Assembly (NCBI RefSeq): GCF_000015245.1
Contig: NC_008700.1
Location: 2,114,001 to 2,178,000, forward strand
Length of the DNA stretch: 64,000 nucleotides
DNA from: Shewanella amazonensis SB2B
Lineage (GTDB): Bacteria; Pseudomonadota; Gammaproteobacteria; Enterobacterales; Shewanellaceae
Direction: 5' to 3'
Made by a program: the position numbers and the translations under genes. Positions 36,332 to 45,357 of this stretch are shown in pieces (the stretch's first letter is position 1; every line of letters begins with the position of its first letter). The notes beneath the pieces were generated by a model. It saw only the letters and a program-made list of their open reading frames with translations, was not told the origin of the DNA and searched no databases.

Positions 36332-37948
36332 TTGAAGTCCATTGGTTTGAATCGGTTCACTTTTTTTATAGCCCTGTATTACGCAGCGATCCTGAACATT
36401 CCCCTGTATATCAGGGCGGCAGAAGGGCTGAAGTCATTGTCACACATCGATTGGTTGTTTGTAGCAAGCTTACCTGTACTGCTGACATCCTTACTGGCAC
36501 TCATCTTCTCGCTTTTCAGTGTTAAGTACCTCGTAAAACCTTTTTTTATCCTGCTGACGTTGGTTTCGGCGTTGGTCGTCTTTGGCATGTATAAATACGG
36601 TATCGTGTTTGACCGTGCCATGATGGAAAACATCTTTGAAACCCACAGCGCCGAAGCGTTCATGTATCTCAATACAGAGTCCGTGGTTGGCTTTTTACTG
36701 CTTGGGATACTGCCGGCGTTTCTTATTGCCAAAGTTAAAATTGAATATCGGGTCTGGTGGAAAGAGCTGCTGGTTAAGTCTGGCTTCATGCTGGGAATGG
36801 TATCGATTGCCGGTGGTGTGCTTGCCGGTTACTACCAGGACTATGTCGCCTTTGGGCGAAATAATGATGATATGAAACAACTGGTTGTACCTACCTATTA
36901 CATAGGCGCGGCGGCAGGGTTCGTGAATCAGCGTTATATTGAAACGCCGTTGGAATATCAGCCCCTTGGGACAGATGCCAACAACCAAACCCGGGACAGC
37001 AATCAAAAACCCCTGTTAACCGTGCTGTTGGTCGGGGAAACCGCCCGTTCAATGAATTATCAGTATTATGGCTATCAAAAAGATACCAATGCGTTTACCA
37101 AGCCCCACAATCCCATTGTACTGAGCGCGACCCGGTCATGTGGTACCGCAACAGCACAATCCTTACCCTGTATGTTCTCCCGTATGGGCAGGGAAGACTA
37201 CAATGCGAGAAAAGCCAGAGCCCAGGATACCGTAATCGATGTACTCGATCATGCCGGTGTGACTGTGTATTGGATTGATAGTGACAGTGGTTGTAAGGGT
37301 GTTTGTGATCGGGTAATCAACGAAACAGTCAAGCTGGATGAGGATCCCGCTCTGTGTGATGGCGAGTCTTGTCTGGATCAAGTCCTTTTGAATCGTCTCG
37401 ATAACATACTGGCGAGTCCCATTGAAAAAGACACCCTATTGGTGCTGCATATTATGGGCAGCCATGGACCTACGTACTTCCAGCGCTATCCGGACGAACA
37501 TAAAGCCTTCACGCCAGATTGCCCACGCAGTGATATTCAAAACTGCAGTAACGAGGCGCTCGTAAATACCTACGACAACACCATCCGTTACAGTGACTAC
37601 ATCATGGCGGAGGTGATTAATAGACTGAAACAGCAAGAGCCAGTGGCCGATACTGCGATGATGTATATCTCAGATCATGGAGAGTCTCTGGGCGAAAAGG
37701 GCTTGTACCTGCATGGTGCGCCCTATGCATTTGCACCCATCGAGCAAATCAGTGTGCCCTGGCTGTTGTGGCTATCTGACGGTTTTAAAGAAGAAAACCG
37801 CCTGGATGAAAGCTGTTTAAGGAGCTTGCAGGGCGAATGGTCCCATGACAATCTATTTGATAGCTTGTTGGGGTGGATGAATATTCACACCAGCATATAT
37901 CGCAAGGAGCTGGATATTTTCAGTCGCTGTCGACTTCCGGCGGTATAA
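36332..37948 (+). CDS. eptA: Lipid A phosphoethanolamine transferase
   Basis: 538-residue inner-membrane enzyme that adds phosphoethanolamine to lipid A, lowering surface charge and polymyxin binding. Five membrane helices (within about 10-185) precede a periplasmic sulfatase-like domain. Key parts are the nucleophile Thr237 in GETARSMNYQYYGY, HIMGSHGPTYFQRYP and ISDHGESLGE. Several Cys pairs (CGTATAQSLPC, CKGVC, CDGESC, CPRSDIQNC) match the family's disulfides. The start is TTG 36332 after GGGGGAAAG. No two-component regulator lies nearby. Confidence 0.92.
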   Translation: MKSIGLNRFTFFIALYYAAILNIPLYIRAAEGLKSLSHIDWLFVASLPVLLTSLLALIFSLFSVKYLVKPFFILLTLVSALVVFGMYKYGIVFDRAMMENIFETHSAEAFMYLNTESVVGFLLLGILPAFLIAKVKIEYRVWWKELLVKSGFMLGMVSIAGGVLAGYYQDYVAFGRNNDDMKQLVVPTYYIGAAAGFVNQRYIETPLEYQPLGTDANNQTRDSNQKPLLTVLLVGETARSMNYQYYGYQKDTNAFTKPHNPIVLSATRSCGTATAQSLPCMFSRMGREDYNARKARAQDTVIDVLDHAGVTVYWIDSDSGCKGVCDRVINETVKLDEDPALCDGESCLDQVLLNRLDNILASPIEKDTLLVLHIMGSHGPTYFQRYPDEHKAFTPDCPRSDIQNCSNEALVNTYDNTIRYSDYIMAEVINRLKQQEPVADTAMMYISDHGESLGEKGLYLHGAPYAFAPIEQISVPWLLWLSDGFKEENRLDESCLRSLQGEWSHDNLFDSLLGWMNIHTSIYRKELDIFSRCRLPAV

Positions 37949-38034
37949 CCAGCGCAATTAGCGTGACTTAACCCAAGATTCAGGCAAACCCCGTGGTCAA
38001 CGAGCCACGGGCAGTTAAGGATGAAGTATTTGCC

Positions 38035-39060
38035 ATGACACTCGCAGCTCACAAACCCAAAGAAAAAGATGAGTCGGCCGGGATATTGAGAAAGGCCGTA
38101 CCCCAAATGTCGGCACTCGGCATTCCCGTAACACCCGACAATTATGCCGTTTGGTATGCCTACTATCAGGGGGCCGATTTGGCGCTTGTCAGGGCTATCA
38201 ATGGTTTGATGGAAAATCAGGTCTCTTTTTCTGCGGAGGTGTGCCGGGGACTCTACAGCAGTTTTATCCAGAATAATGCACCCGAAGTATTGGAAAACGT
38301 GCACCTGGAAACCCAGTTGCTGATCAATGGGCTACTCAGCAAAATCAGTCTGTTGACCTCAGGTTCTGAGACATTTCAGCTCGCCATAGAAAGTTTTGGC
38401 CAGCAATTGCGGCTTCCTCAGGAAGCGGAATCGCTGCATCGATTGGTGGAGGGCGTGTTGGTTGAGGTGGACAAGGTGGTAAGTGAGAACGCGGATATCC
38501 ACTCAAGTCTCAAGTCGATGGATCAGGAACTCAATCATCTACGAGCTGAAATAACCGAGTTGTCGGTGATATCCCTTACCGATAAATTAACCGGGCTGAA
38601 TAATCGCCGTGCATTTGAATCTCGTTTGGCGCAGGAGTTTTTACCATCAACGCCAAAATGTTCGCTGTTGGTTATCGATATTGATCACTTTAAGCAGTTT
38701 AACGATACATGGGGCCACAATGCCGGAGACAAGGTGTTGGTGTATGTGGCGCAGAATCTGAAACAGGCCGTAAAGGGCGAGGATTTGGTTGCCCGCTACG
38801 GAGGCGAAGAATTTGTCATTGTGTTGAAGGATACCAGCGCTGAGGATGCAGCCAACATTGCGGAAAAGCTGCGCGACCGTATCGCCAACAAAAAATTGAC
38901 CTTGAAGAAAGACAATTTGGATTTGGGTAAGGTATCCGTATCCATCGGCGTCGCCAAGGCCTATGCCAATGAAACCCCTGAACAGTTTTTTGAGAGGGCG
39001 GACGGCGCGCTTTACCGCGCCAAAGGCACTGGCCGGAACCGGGTTTGCCTCGCTGACTAG
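38035..39060 (+). CDS. GGDEF-domain diguanylate cyclase
   Basis: 341-residue predicted c-di-GMP synthase. An N-terminal helical domain (GIPVTPDNYAVWYAYYQG, about 25-42) of a type often seen before GGDEF domains leads by a coiled coil (about 135-178) to the GGDEF domain. The active-site loop is GGEEF (256-260), and metal/nucleotide residues DIDHFKQFNDTWGHNAGD are intact. The position of the inhibitory I-site reads KGED instead of RxxD, so product inhibition may be weak. There are no membrane helices. I chose ATG 38035; a GTG at 37993 lacks a ribosome site. A hairpin covers the stop codon. Confidence 0.88.
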   Translation: MTLAAHKPKEKDESAGILRKAVPQMSALGIPVTPDNYAVWYAYYQGADLALVRAINGLMENQVSFSAEVCRGLYSSFIQNNAPEVLENVHLETQLLINGLLSKISLLTSGSETFQLAIESFGQQLRLPQEAESLHRLVEGVLVEVDKVVSENADIHSSLKSMDQELNHLRAEITELSVISLTDKLTGLNNRRAFESRLAQEFLPSTPKCSLLVIDIDHFKQFNDTWGHNAGDKVLVYVAQNLKQAVKGEDLVARYGGEEFVIVLKDTSAEDAANIAEKLRDRIANKKLTLKKDNLDLGKVSVSIGVAKAYANETPEQFFERADGALYRAKGTGRNRVCLAD

Positions 39061-39078
39061 CGACCGTTATCGGTCGCT
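39059..39078 (+). terminator. Hairpin at the diguanylate cyclase stop codon
   Basis: AGCGACCG-TTAT-CGGTCGCT, 8 perfect pairs beginning within the TAG stop. No T run follows, so it is a weak terminator or a 3'-end stabiliser. Confidence 0.45.
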
Positions 39079-39129
39079 GGTCGTTCCCCTGTGATCAGAT
39101 GACTGTATTCGGAACGCGGTTTTCAGCAG

Positions 39130-41865
39130 TCAGGTTGCATGCAGGTCGTTATCAACACCATTCTTGGGTGAGATTGCCTTAAGATCCATGTGCATCTTAA
39201 TCAGGTGCTCTTCCATATCAAAAGTCACCGTAAAACCGAGGGTACGTGCCAGATTCGCCATGTTACGGTTTTCAATCATGGTAAAGCCCGTCAATACCTG
39301 AGTTTCATTGGCCTGATAGTAGCGGATAAGCTTTTCCAGCAATAACTTACCAAGGCCCAGCCCCTGGTGATCGCTTCGCACGGCCATGGCAAATTCCGCT
39401 TCAGTGTTATCCGGGTCAATCGATGCCCGCACTGCGCCCAAGGTGTAATCCTCGCCGTTGGCATCCTGAGCTGTGGCGATAAAGGCCATCTCCCTCGCGT
39501 AATCGATTTGGGTCAGCACCGCCATTTCTTCGTGGGTCATGCGCTGACGGGCGCCAAAATAGCGCTTGTACCTGTCTTCATCGGTAAGCGAATTATCGAA
39601 GGCAAGGTGTTTGGGCTCATCTTCAGGGAGGATGGGCCTTAACATCACTTGAATGCCGTTACGCAGCACAGCCTGCTCTTCGAGCTCCTTGGGATAGGGC
39701 ATGATGGCGAGGCGATTAGTGTTATCGCTGCACTGCGGGTCGAGCCTCAGATTAATGTCCAGCAGGGTTATCTTGTCACCGGCCGCCAGCACGGGATTAA
39801 GGTCCAGTGCCTGAATTTGTGGGCAATCAATCACCAGATGGCTGAGCTGTGTCAGCATCAGACACAGGGCGTGCATGTCCAGGCCCTGAGGCAGGTGGCG
39901 GTCGCGCAACTTACCTGTCTTCAATGCCTGGATCACCATGTAGCGCGCCAACGCCATATTAAGCGGGGGCAGGGCAACGGCGGCATCCCGGGTGGGTTGC
40001 CATTCTGAGCCGCCTTCACCCAAGCAAATGGCAGGCCCGAATACTGGGTCGCTTATCACGGCCAGTCGAAGTTCCTGCGCGCCTGCTGTCAGCGCCATCC
40101 GCTGCACTATCAAGCCTTCAATTTTCGCCTCGGGGTTTGACTGATGAACCCGCTGCATCATCGCCATCGCAGCATGGTGGATTTCATCCGCGCTGGTAAG
40201 GTTTAAGGTCACTCCATAAACATCGGATTTATGCAGAATATCCGGCGATTGTATTTTAAGCGCTATCGGATAACCCACTTGTTCTGCGATATCCGCAGCC
40301 TCGGCGGCATCTTTGGCAAACCAGGTATCTATGGTGTTGAGGCCATAAGCACCCAAAATCGCACTGGCATCGTAGGTTTCCAATACGGTTTTCCCCTTTG
40401 CCAGCGCTGCCTGCATGACTTCGCGGGCTTTACCGGCATCGTGGGGCACCTTGTCGGTGATGGATTGCGGCACTTCCTGGAGCAACTTTTGGTTACGGCG
40501 GTACTCCACCATATGCATAAAGGCACCCACAGCGCCTTCAGGTGTCCGGTAGGTGGCAACCCCCGCTTTGGTGAAGCGTTTTCTGGCCTTATAGGCCGAA
40601 TTTTCGCCGCTCCAGTTGGTTAAGATGTTCAGTTTACTGCGATGGGGGTGCTTTTTAATGGCATCGGCAACTGCCTCGGCAATCAGTTCGCTTTCGCCCA
40701 GGGCCGACGGCGAGTGCAGCACTAAAATGGCGTCGGCGTCGTCACTGTCCATCAGGATATTCAGTGCATCCACATAACGCTTGGCATCTGCATCCCCGAT
40801 GATGTCGATAGGGTTTTGTGCCGACCAGGTCTTGGGCAACACGGTATCGAGTTTTCGGCAGGTATCCTCTGACAGCTCGGCCAGCTTCCCCCCCCTGCTG
40901 ATAAGCTCATCCACAGCCAGTACCGCTGGGCCGCCGCCATTACTGATGATCCCCAGACGCTCACCTTTCAGATCGTTACCGTGGTTGAGGCTCTCCAGTG
41001 CTGCGAACATCTCAACCAGGTCATTCACCCTCAGCATACCTGCTCGTCTGAACGCGGCCTCATAGACGGCGTCACTGCCACTGACTCCACCGGTATGCAG
41101 TTTGGCCGCCCGTGCGCCTTCCTGGCTACGACCAGACTTAATCACCAGTATGGGCTTATTGCGGGCGGCAGCTCGTGCCGCCGAGAGAAAGTGGCGCTTT
41201 TCGTTGATGGCGTCCATATAGAGCATGATGGCGCTGGTACGGCCATCGCGTCCAAGAAAGTCCAGCAGTTCGTCAAAGTCGATGTCGGTGGCGTCGCCAA
41301 GTGAAATAAACGATGAAAAGCCAATGCCTTTGTTATTGGCCCAGTCCAGTACTGTGGTGCATACGGCAGCAGACTGACTGACAAAGGCAATTTTGCCTGG
41401 CTGTGCGGAAGTGTGGGCCAGGCTGGCATTGAGTCCGAGATTAGGCAACATCATGCCTAAACTGTTAGGCCCCAGAATGCGCATGCCATAGCGTTTGGCG
41501 TTGGCGAGGGTGGTGGCGAGCAGCGATTGTCCTTCGCCGTCCATCTCATTTGCCATCCCTGACGCCATAATAATGGCGACCTTACAGCCAAACTGGGCGA
41601 GGGTTTCAACGATCCCCGGCACACGGCTGGCGCGGGTACAGATAATGGCAAGGTCGGGCTTTATGGGCAGCGCTTCTATGCTTGGGTAGGCAAGAACACC
41701 CATCACCGCCTGATATTTGGGCGTGACCGGCATGATGGGACCTGAGAAACCGCCGGCAAGCAGATTTTTCATCACCACATTACCGGCGCGCCTTGGCCCA
41801 TTGGAGGCACCGATAATGGCAATTGACGAAGGTTTAAACAGGGTGTTGAGGGTGCGCTGACTCAT
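39130..41865 (-). CDS. patZ: Protein lysine acetyltransferase PatZ (NDP-forming acyl-CoA synthetase-like + GNAT)
   Basis: 911 residues in the Pka/YfiQ arrangement: a CoA-binding Rossmann domain (SIAIIGASNGPRRAGNVVMKNLL at the N-terminus), succinyl-CoA-ligase-like and ATP-grasp domains (to about 690), and a C-terminal GNAT acetyltransferase (RSDHQGLGLGKLLLEKLIRYY, about 830-850). It acetylates lysines, classically inactivating acetyl-CoA synthetase. In E. coli it lies between tapT and pssA. Here those two are adjacent and patZ stands 15 kb away. Its ATG is at 41865. Confidence 0.93.
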   Translation of the reverse strand: MSQRTLNTLFKPSSIAIIGASNGPRRAGNVVMKNLLAGGFSGPIMPVTPKYQAVMGVLAYPSIEALPIKPDLAIICTRASRVPGIVETLAQFGCKVAIIMASGMANEMDGEGQSLLATTLANAKRYGMRILGPNSLGMMLPNLGLNASLAHTSAQPGKIAFVSQSAAVCTTVLDWANNKGIGFSSFISLGDATDIDFDELLDFLGRDGRTSAIMLYMDAINEKRHFLSAARAAARNKPILVIKSGRSQEGARAAKLHTGGVSGSDAVYEAAFRRAGMLRVNDLVEMFAALESLNHGNDLKGERLGIISNGGGPAVLAVDELISRGGKLAELSEDTCRKLDTVLPKTWSAQNPIDIIGDADAKRYVDALNILMDSDDADAILVLHSPSALGESELIAEAVADAIKKHPHRSKLNILTNWSGENSAYKARKRFTKAGVATYRTPEGAVGAFMHMVEYRRNQKLLQEVPQSITDKVPHDAGKAREVMQAALAKGKTVLETYDASAILGAYGLNTIDTWFAKDAAEAADIAEQVGYPIALKIQSPDILHKSDVYGVTLNLTSADEIHHAAMAMMQRVHQSNPEAKIEGLIVQRMALTAGAQELRLAVISDPVFGPAICLGEGGSEWQPTRDAAVALPPLNMALARYMVIQALKTGKLRDRHLPQGLDMHALCLMLTQLSHLVIDCPQIQALDLNPVLAAGDKITLLDINLRLDPQCSDNTNRLAIMPYPKELEEQAVLRNGIQVMLRPILPEDEPKHLAFDNSLTDEDRYKRYFGARQRMTHEEMAVLTQIDYAREMAFIATAQDANGEDYTLGAVRASIDPDNTEAEFAMAVRSDHQGLGLGKLLLEKLIRYYQANETQVLTGFTMIENRNMANLARTLGFTVTFDMEEHLIKMHMDLKAISPKNGVDNDLHAT

Positions 41866-42044
41866 GAAGACTCCATCCTTTGACGCATGAGAAACAGTCT
41901 ACATGAACCACAGGCAGGCATCACTTGAGAAATATCATGAATTTATAATGTTAATACGAATTATTGGCGGAATACGCAGTGCTATTGGCAGGGGAGAAGA
42001 CGGCAGAGGGGCTGTTGCCGGGAAAGGTAAAGAATAACAGGTAC

Positions 42045-42065
42045 AAAAAAACCTGCGTATGCAGG
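42045..42065 (-). terminator. Terminator of the tRNA-Val pair
   Basis: On the minus strand CCTGC-ATAC-GCAGG followed by seven T, starting 6 nt past the encoded CCA of the last tRNA. Confidence 0.85.
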
Positions 42066-42071
42066 CTTGAA

Positions 42072-42148
42072 TGGTACACCCGAGTGGACTCGAACCACCG
42101 ACCCCTACCATGTCAAGGTAGTGCTCTAACCAGCTGAGCTACGGGTGT
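42072..42148 (-). tRNA. tRNA-Val (anticodon GAC), second of tandem pair
   Basis: 77-nt cloverleaf with encoded CCA. The anticodon stem CTACC/GGTAG encloses TTGACAT, anticodon GAC. The acceptor begins ACACCCG, paired fully with CGGGTGT, so the first pair is A1-U72 rather than the usual G1-C72. The T-arm has GTTCGAGTC. Confidence 0.97.
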
Positions 42149-42187
42149 ATTGTATGAATTTCACTTTTTTAGACTCTGTGAAAAGAG

Positions 42188-42264
42188 TGGTACACCCGAG
42201 TGGACTCGAACCACCGACCCCTACCATGTCAAGGTAGTGCTCTAACCAACTGAGCTACGGGTGC
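42188..42264 (-). tRNA. tRNA-Val (anticodon GAC), first of tandem pair
   Basis: Nearly identical to its neighbour 39 bp downstream: it differs at position 1 (G for A) and at one D-loop base. The acceptor starts GCACCCG opposite CGGGTGT, so pair 1-72 is a G-U wobble. The anticodon is GAC and CCA is encoded. Confidence 0.97.
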
Positions 42265-42291
42265 ATTGTCGCATTGCAGCGAACGAGCGCT

Positions 42292-42321
42292 ATATTAAGT
42301 GCGGCCAATGCTGACATGCAA
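42292..42321 (-). promoter_or_regulatory. Candidate promoter for the tRNA-Val pair
   Basis: On the minus strand TTGCAT, 18 bp, TAATAT, followed by a GC-rich discriminator (GCGCTC) typical of stable-RNA promoters under stringent control. The predicted start is about 20 nt before the first tRNA. Confidence 0.55.
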
Positions 42322-42363
42322 GTAAAAATATCTGCTGTCCACCTCAAATGGTGATTTGCTGCG

Positions 42364-42395
42364 CAACTCCTCCCGAAAAACTCAGTGAGGAGTTG
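42364..42395 (-). terminator. Hairpin downstream of norM
   Basis: CAACTCCTC and GAGGAGTTG pair over 9 bp around a 14-nt loop, 15 bp past the norM stop. There is no T run after the stem on the minus strand, so termination would be weak. Confidence 0.4.
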
Positions 42396-42409
42396 GCTTG
42401 ATGAGAAGC

Positions 42410-43771
42410 TTATTGGACAAAGTGAAAGCTCGGCGCTGTTTTTTGAATGTATCTCAAACGGATCGCAAAGAGAGCTGCGGCCGTGGTGAGCCCAGCAATG
42501 AGTCCGGTCCAGAACCCGTGTGCCCCCATGGCCGGTACCAGCCAATCGGTGTAGGCGAGGGTATAGCCCAGCGTCATACCAATGGCCCAGTAGGAGATCA
42601 GGGTAATGTAAAACGCGCTGCGGGTATCTTTATAACCACGCAGGGCACCAGCGGCCACGACCTGTACTGAATCAGACAGTTGATAGAGCGCCGCCATCAG
42701 CATCAGACTGGAGGCCAGTGCGACCACGTTGGGGTCGGTGTTGTAGAGTCTGGCAATTTCAACCCTGAATACCACGGTAATAACTGCAGTAATGGAGGCT
42801 AAAAACAGGGCCAGGCCCAGGCCGACCTTTGCTACCAGTGCAGCCACGTCAGCTTTCTCACGGCCGAGATAATAACCGATGCGAATTGACACAGCCAATC
42901 CAATAGAAAGCGGCAGCATAAACACAATGGATGAAAAATTGAGCGCTATTTGATGACCGGCCACCACATTCGCCCCTAATGGCGCCAGTAGCAGGGCGAT
43001 GATGGCAAACAGGCTGACTTCAAAAAACAGCGCCATGGCGATTGGAAACCCCAGCTTGGTCATGCGCCACATGGTGGATATCTTGGGCTGCTCAAATGCC
43101 TTAAAGGGGGAAACGAGGGCAAACTTTTTGTGAAATGCCATATAAATCAACATGGCTATTAACATGGCCCAAAATACCAGCGCCGTGGCAACACCGCAGC
43201 CCGCGCCGCCCATGGCTGGCATGCCGAAGTGGCCGTAGATGAAGATGTAGTTGGCCGGAATATTGACCGCCAGTCCCACAAATCCAATGACCATGGTGGG
43301 CAAGGTATAGGAAATCCCTTCGCTCATACCCCTTAGCACCTGATACATCACAAAGGCGGGAACACCCCAGAGAAACCCAAAAAGATATCCCTCCGACAGC
43401 TGGCGAAGGTCGGTTTCAAGATCCATCCGGGTCAGAATTTCTGACGAAAGTCCGAGAAACAGCATCACAGCGAAAGCGCCAATTATGGCAATATAAGCGG
43501 CCTGGTATGCCAGTGGTCGTATAGAGGCTTCGTCATCAGCGCCATGAAGCTGGGAAAACACCGGAGTAAACGCCATCAACAGCCCCTGCACAAACAGCAG
43601 GGCAGGCAACCATAGACTGGTGCCCACAGCCACAGCGGCCATATCAACGGCGCTGACACGACCGGCCATCAGGGTGTCAATAAATCCCATCATGGTTTGG
43701 GTAACCTGTGCTATCAGCACCGGCAAGGCCAATTGAATGAGTTTTTTGGCTTGAAAGCCCACGTTGAGCAT
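42410..43771 (-). CDS. norM: MATE-family multidrug efflux pump NorM/MdtK
   Basis: 453-residue inner-membrane Na+/H+-coupled drug exporter with 12 predicted helices and the MATE pattern (LALPVLIAQVTQTMMGFIDTLMAGRVSAVDMAAVAVGTSLWLP at the start). The frame is open 80 codons further upstream, but only as the complement of ribE. MLNVGFQAKKLIQLALP is the family start at 43771, preceded by AAGG. The gene faces away from ribE with 25 bp between start codons. The same pair is adjacent and divergent in E. coli. Confidence 0.94.
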   Translation of the reverse strand: MLNVGFQAKKLIQLALPVLIAQVTQTMMGFIDTLMAGRVSAVDMAAVAVGTSLWLPALLFVQGLLMAFTPVFSQLHGADDEASIRPLAYQAAYIAIIGAFAVMLFLGLSSEILTRMDLETDLRQLSEGYLFGFLWGVPAFVMYQVLRGMSEGISYTLPTMVIGFVGLAVNIPANYIFIYGHFGMPAMGGAGCGVATALVFWAMLIAMLIYMAFHKKFALVSPFKAFEQPKISTMWRMTKLGFPIAMALFFEVSLFAIIALLLAPLGANVVAGHQIALNFSSIVFMLPLSIGLAVSIRIGYYLGREKADVAALVAKVGLGLALFLASITAVITVVFRVEIARLYNTDPNVVALASSLMLMAALYQLSDSVQVVAAGALRGYKDTRSAFYITLISYWAIGMTLGYTLAYTDWLVPAMGAHGFWTGLIAGLTTAAALFAIRLRYIQKTAPSFHFVQ

Positions 43772-43796
43772 AAAAAACGCCTTAAAGGAAAAATGA

Positions 43797-44405
43797 ATGT
43801 TTACTGGTATCGTGCAAGCCACCTGCGAGTTGGTGGCACTGGAAAAGCGCCGGGGAATGCACACCCTGGCGGTGAGTCTGCCAGCTGAATTAAGAGAAGG
43901 GCTCACCCTGGGGGCAAGTGTCGCGAACAATGGCGTTTGTTTGACAGTTACCCGAGTCGAGGATGATAGGGTCTTTTTTGACGTAATGGAAGAAACCCTT
44001 ACATTAACCAACCTGGGTACGATAGCGCCGGGTGACCAAATTAATATTGAACGCTCTTTAACCTTTGGTAAGGAAATCGGTGGTCATCTGCTTTCCGGCC
44101 ATGTGCATTGTCAGGCGGTAGTGGAGCGAGTGACCGACGTGGGGGAGCAGAGAGATTTGCACTTACGTCTGCCGAATGAATGGATGAAATACGTTCTTTA
44201 CAAGGGGTTTGTCGCCGTCAATGGATGCAGTCTGACGGTGGGAGAGGTGTTTGATGATGGCTTTATGCTGCACCTCATTCCGGAAACGCTGAGGCTAACA
44301 AATCTCAAAGACGCAGTCGCCGGCACTCAACTGAATATTGAAATCGACAGTCAGACACAAACCATTGTGGAGACCGTCGAGCGGGTACTGGCAGCTCGTC
44401 AGTAA
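43797..44405 (+). CDS. ribE: Riboflavin synthase alpha subunit
   Basis: 202-residue enzyme that dismutates two lumazines to riboflavin. It has two lumazine-binding repeats, MFTGIVQATCELVAL... (1-97) and GGHLLSGHVHCQAVV... (98-195), each with the GxSLTV/GVCLTV motif (NNGVCLTVTRV; NGCSLTVGEV). AAAGGA precedes ATG 43797. There is no FMN riboswitch in the 25 bp upstream. Its last 7 bp overlap the end of the convergent CPXCG gene. Confidence 0.96.
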   Translation: MFTGIVQATCELVALEKRRGMHTLAVSLPAELREGLTLGASVANNGVCLTVTRVEDDRVFFDVMEETLTLTNLGTIAPGDQINIERSLTFGKEIGGHLLSGHVHCQAVVERVTDVGEQRDLHLRLPNEWMKYVLYKGFVAVNGCSLTVGEVFDDGFMLHLIPETLRLTNLKDAVAGTQLNIEIDSQTQTIVETVERVLAARQ

Positions 44406-44599
44406 AGCTGCTCGTCATCCCCATCAACCCATAGCTCGATTTTACGATTGGCATCATCCACATGCAGTCGCATGTGGATAGGGTTGCAACATACCCGGCA
44501 ATCATCATAGAACTCCTGATCGCCGCCGGATGCATCAAGCTCAATGCGTTGGTGATGTCCGCAATGTGGGCAACAAATGGTTTGTGTCTTGAGTTTCAT
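44399..44599 (-). CDS. CPXCG-motif cysteine-rich protein
   Basis: 66-residue small protein with two zinc-knuckle-like pairs, CPHCGHHQ (about 10-17) and CRVCC (about 34-38). This is the CPXCG family of unknown function. The acidic C-terminal half is LHVDDANRKIELWVDGDDEQLY. Its ATG shares one base with the stop of the upstream SDR (TGATG), so translation is coupled. Its 3' end overlaps convergent ribE by 7 bp. Confidence 0.85.
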   Translation of the reverse strand: MKLKTQTICCPHCGHHQRIELDASGGDQEFYDDCRVCCNPIHMRLHVDDANRKIELWVDGDDEQLY

Positions 44600-45357
44600 C
44601 AGCCTGCTCCCAGATAGCCGGTCGCACTACGCCCCCCGTCAACAGCAATGATTTGACCGCTGATGTAGTCAGCGTTGGCAAGATAGCTGACCAGGTTGGC
44701 GATATCCGAAGGCGCACCGGCACGGGCGAGGGGGATTTCGGCAAGAACCTTGTTTGGCTTGGCCCCCGCGGTTTCTGGCCAGAGTATGGCTCCCGGGGCA
44801 ATGCCATTGACCCGCACCGCGGGCGCCAGTTCCTGTGCCAATGACAACGTCGCCATGGCAAGTGCAGCCTTTGATATTGAGTATAATCCATGCTGGCGAA
44901 GAGGCCGCTGGCCGTGGATATCGCAAAGATTAATCACACTGCCCTGCGCTGACGCCAAAAGTGGCGCCAGGGCAAATGCAAGTAGATAAGGTTGCAGGCA
45001 GTTTACGCCCATCAGGGTTTGTGCGTGCGCAAGGGTTGGGTTTGCCGGGTCTTTGTCAAACCGTGACGCATTATTCACCAACAGTGCAAGTGACGCGCCG
45101 CTTCGCACTATCTGATGCCTTATATGCGTGGTGCTGTCTGCTTGTACGAGGTCTGCACAAATGACTTGGGCTGAGCCAGCGCGCTTTTGACATAACACAT
45201 CAGCAAGTCGCTGGGCTTCATCAACAGAGTGGTGGCAGTGGATAAACACATTCCAGCCCTCCTGATGGAGTTTGGTTGCAATGGCGGCACCAATACGTTT
45301 GGCTGCACCTGTGATAAGTGCCCAGCGAGGGGGCGTGTCTGTGTAAGATTCTGTCAT
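44599..45357 (-). CDS. Pteridine-reductase-like SDR (FolM/PTR type)
   Basis: 252-residue short-chain dehydrogenase. The cofactor loop TGAAKRIGAAIA, with Arg after the Lys (TGxxxRxG), is the NADPH-type motif of pteridine reductases and dihydromonapterin reductase. Other landmarks are LVNNAS, the catalytic YSISK in HGLYSISKAAL, and the C-terminal SGQIIAVDGGRSATG. It likely reduces dihydropterins; the exact substrate is uncertain. It is coupled by a TGATG overlap to the downstream CPXCG gene. Confidence 0.82.
   Translation of the reverse strand: MTESYTDTPPRWALITGAAKRIGAAIATKLHQEGWNVFIHCHHSVDEAQRLADVLCQKRAGSAQVICADLVQADSTTHIRHQIVRSGASLALLVNNASRFDKDPANPTLAHAQTLMGVNCLQPYLLAFALAPLLASAQGSVINLCDIHGQRPLRQHGLYSISKAALAMATLSLAQELAPAVRVNGIAPGAILWPETAGAKPNKVLAEIPLARAGAPSDIANLVSYLANADYISGQIIAVDGGRSATGYLGAG

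Noticed and set aside
43772..43796. FMN riboswitch before ribE
   Set aside because: Only 25 bp lie between the divergent genes, far too short, and no RFN motif is present.
42410..44011. norM extended by 80 codons
   Set aside because: The extension is the complement of ribE and precedes the family start.
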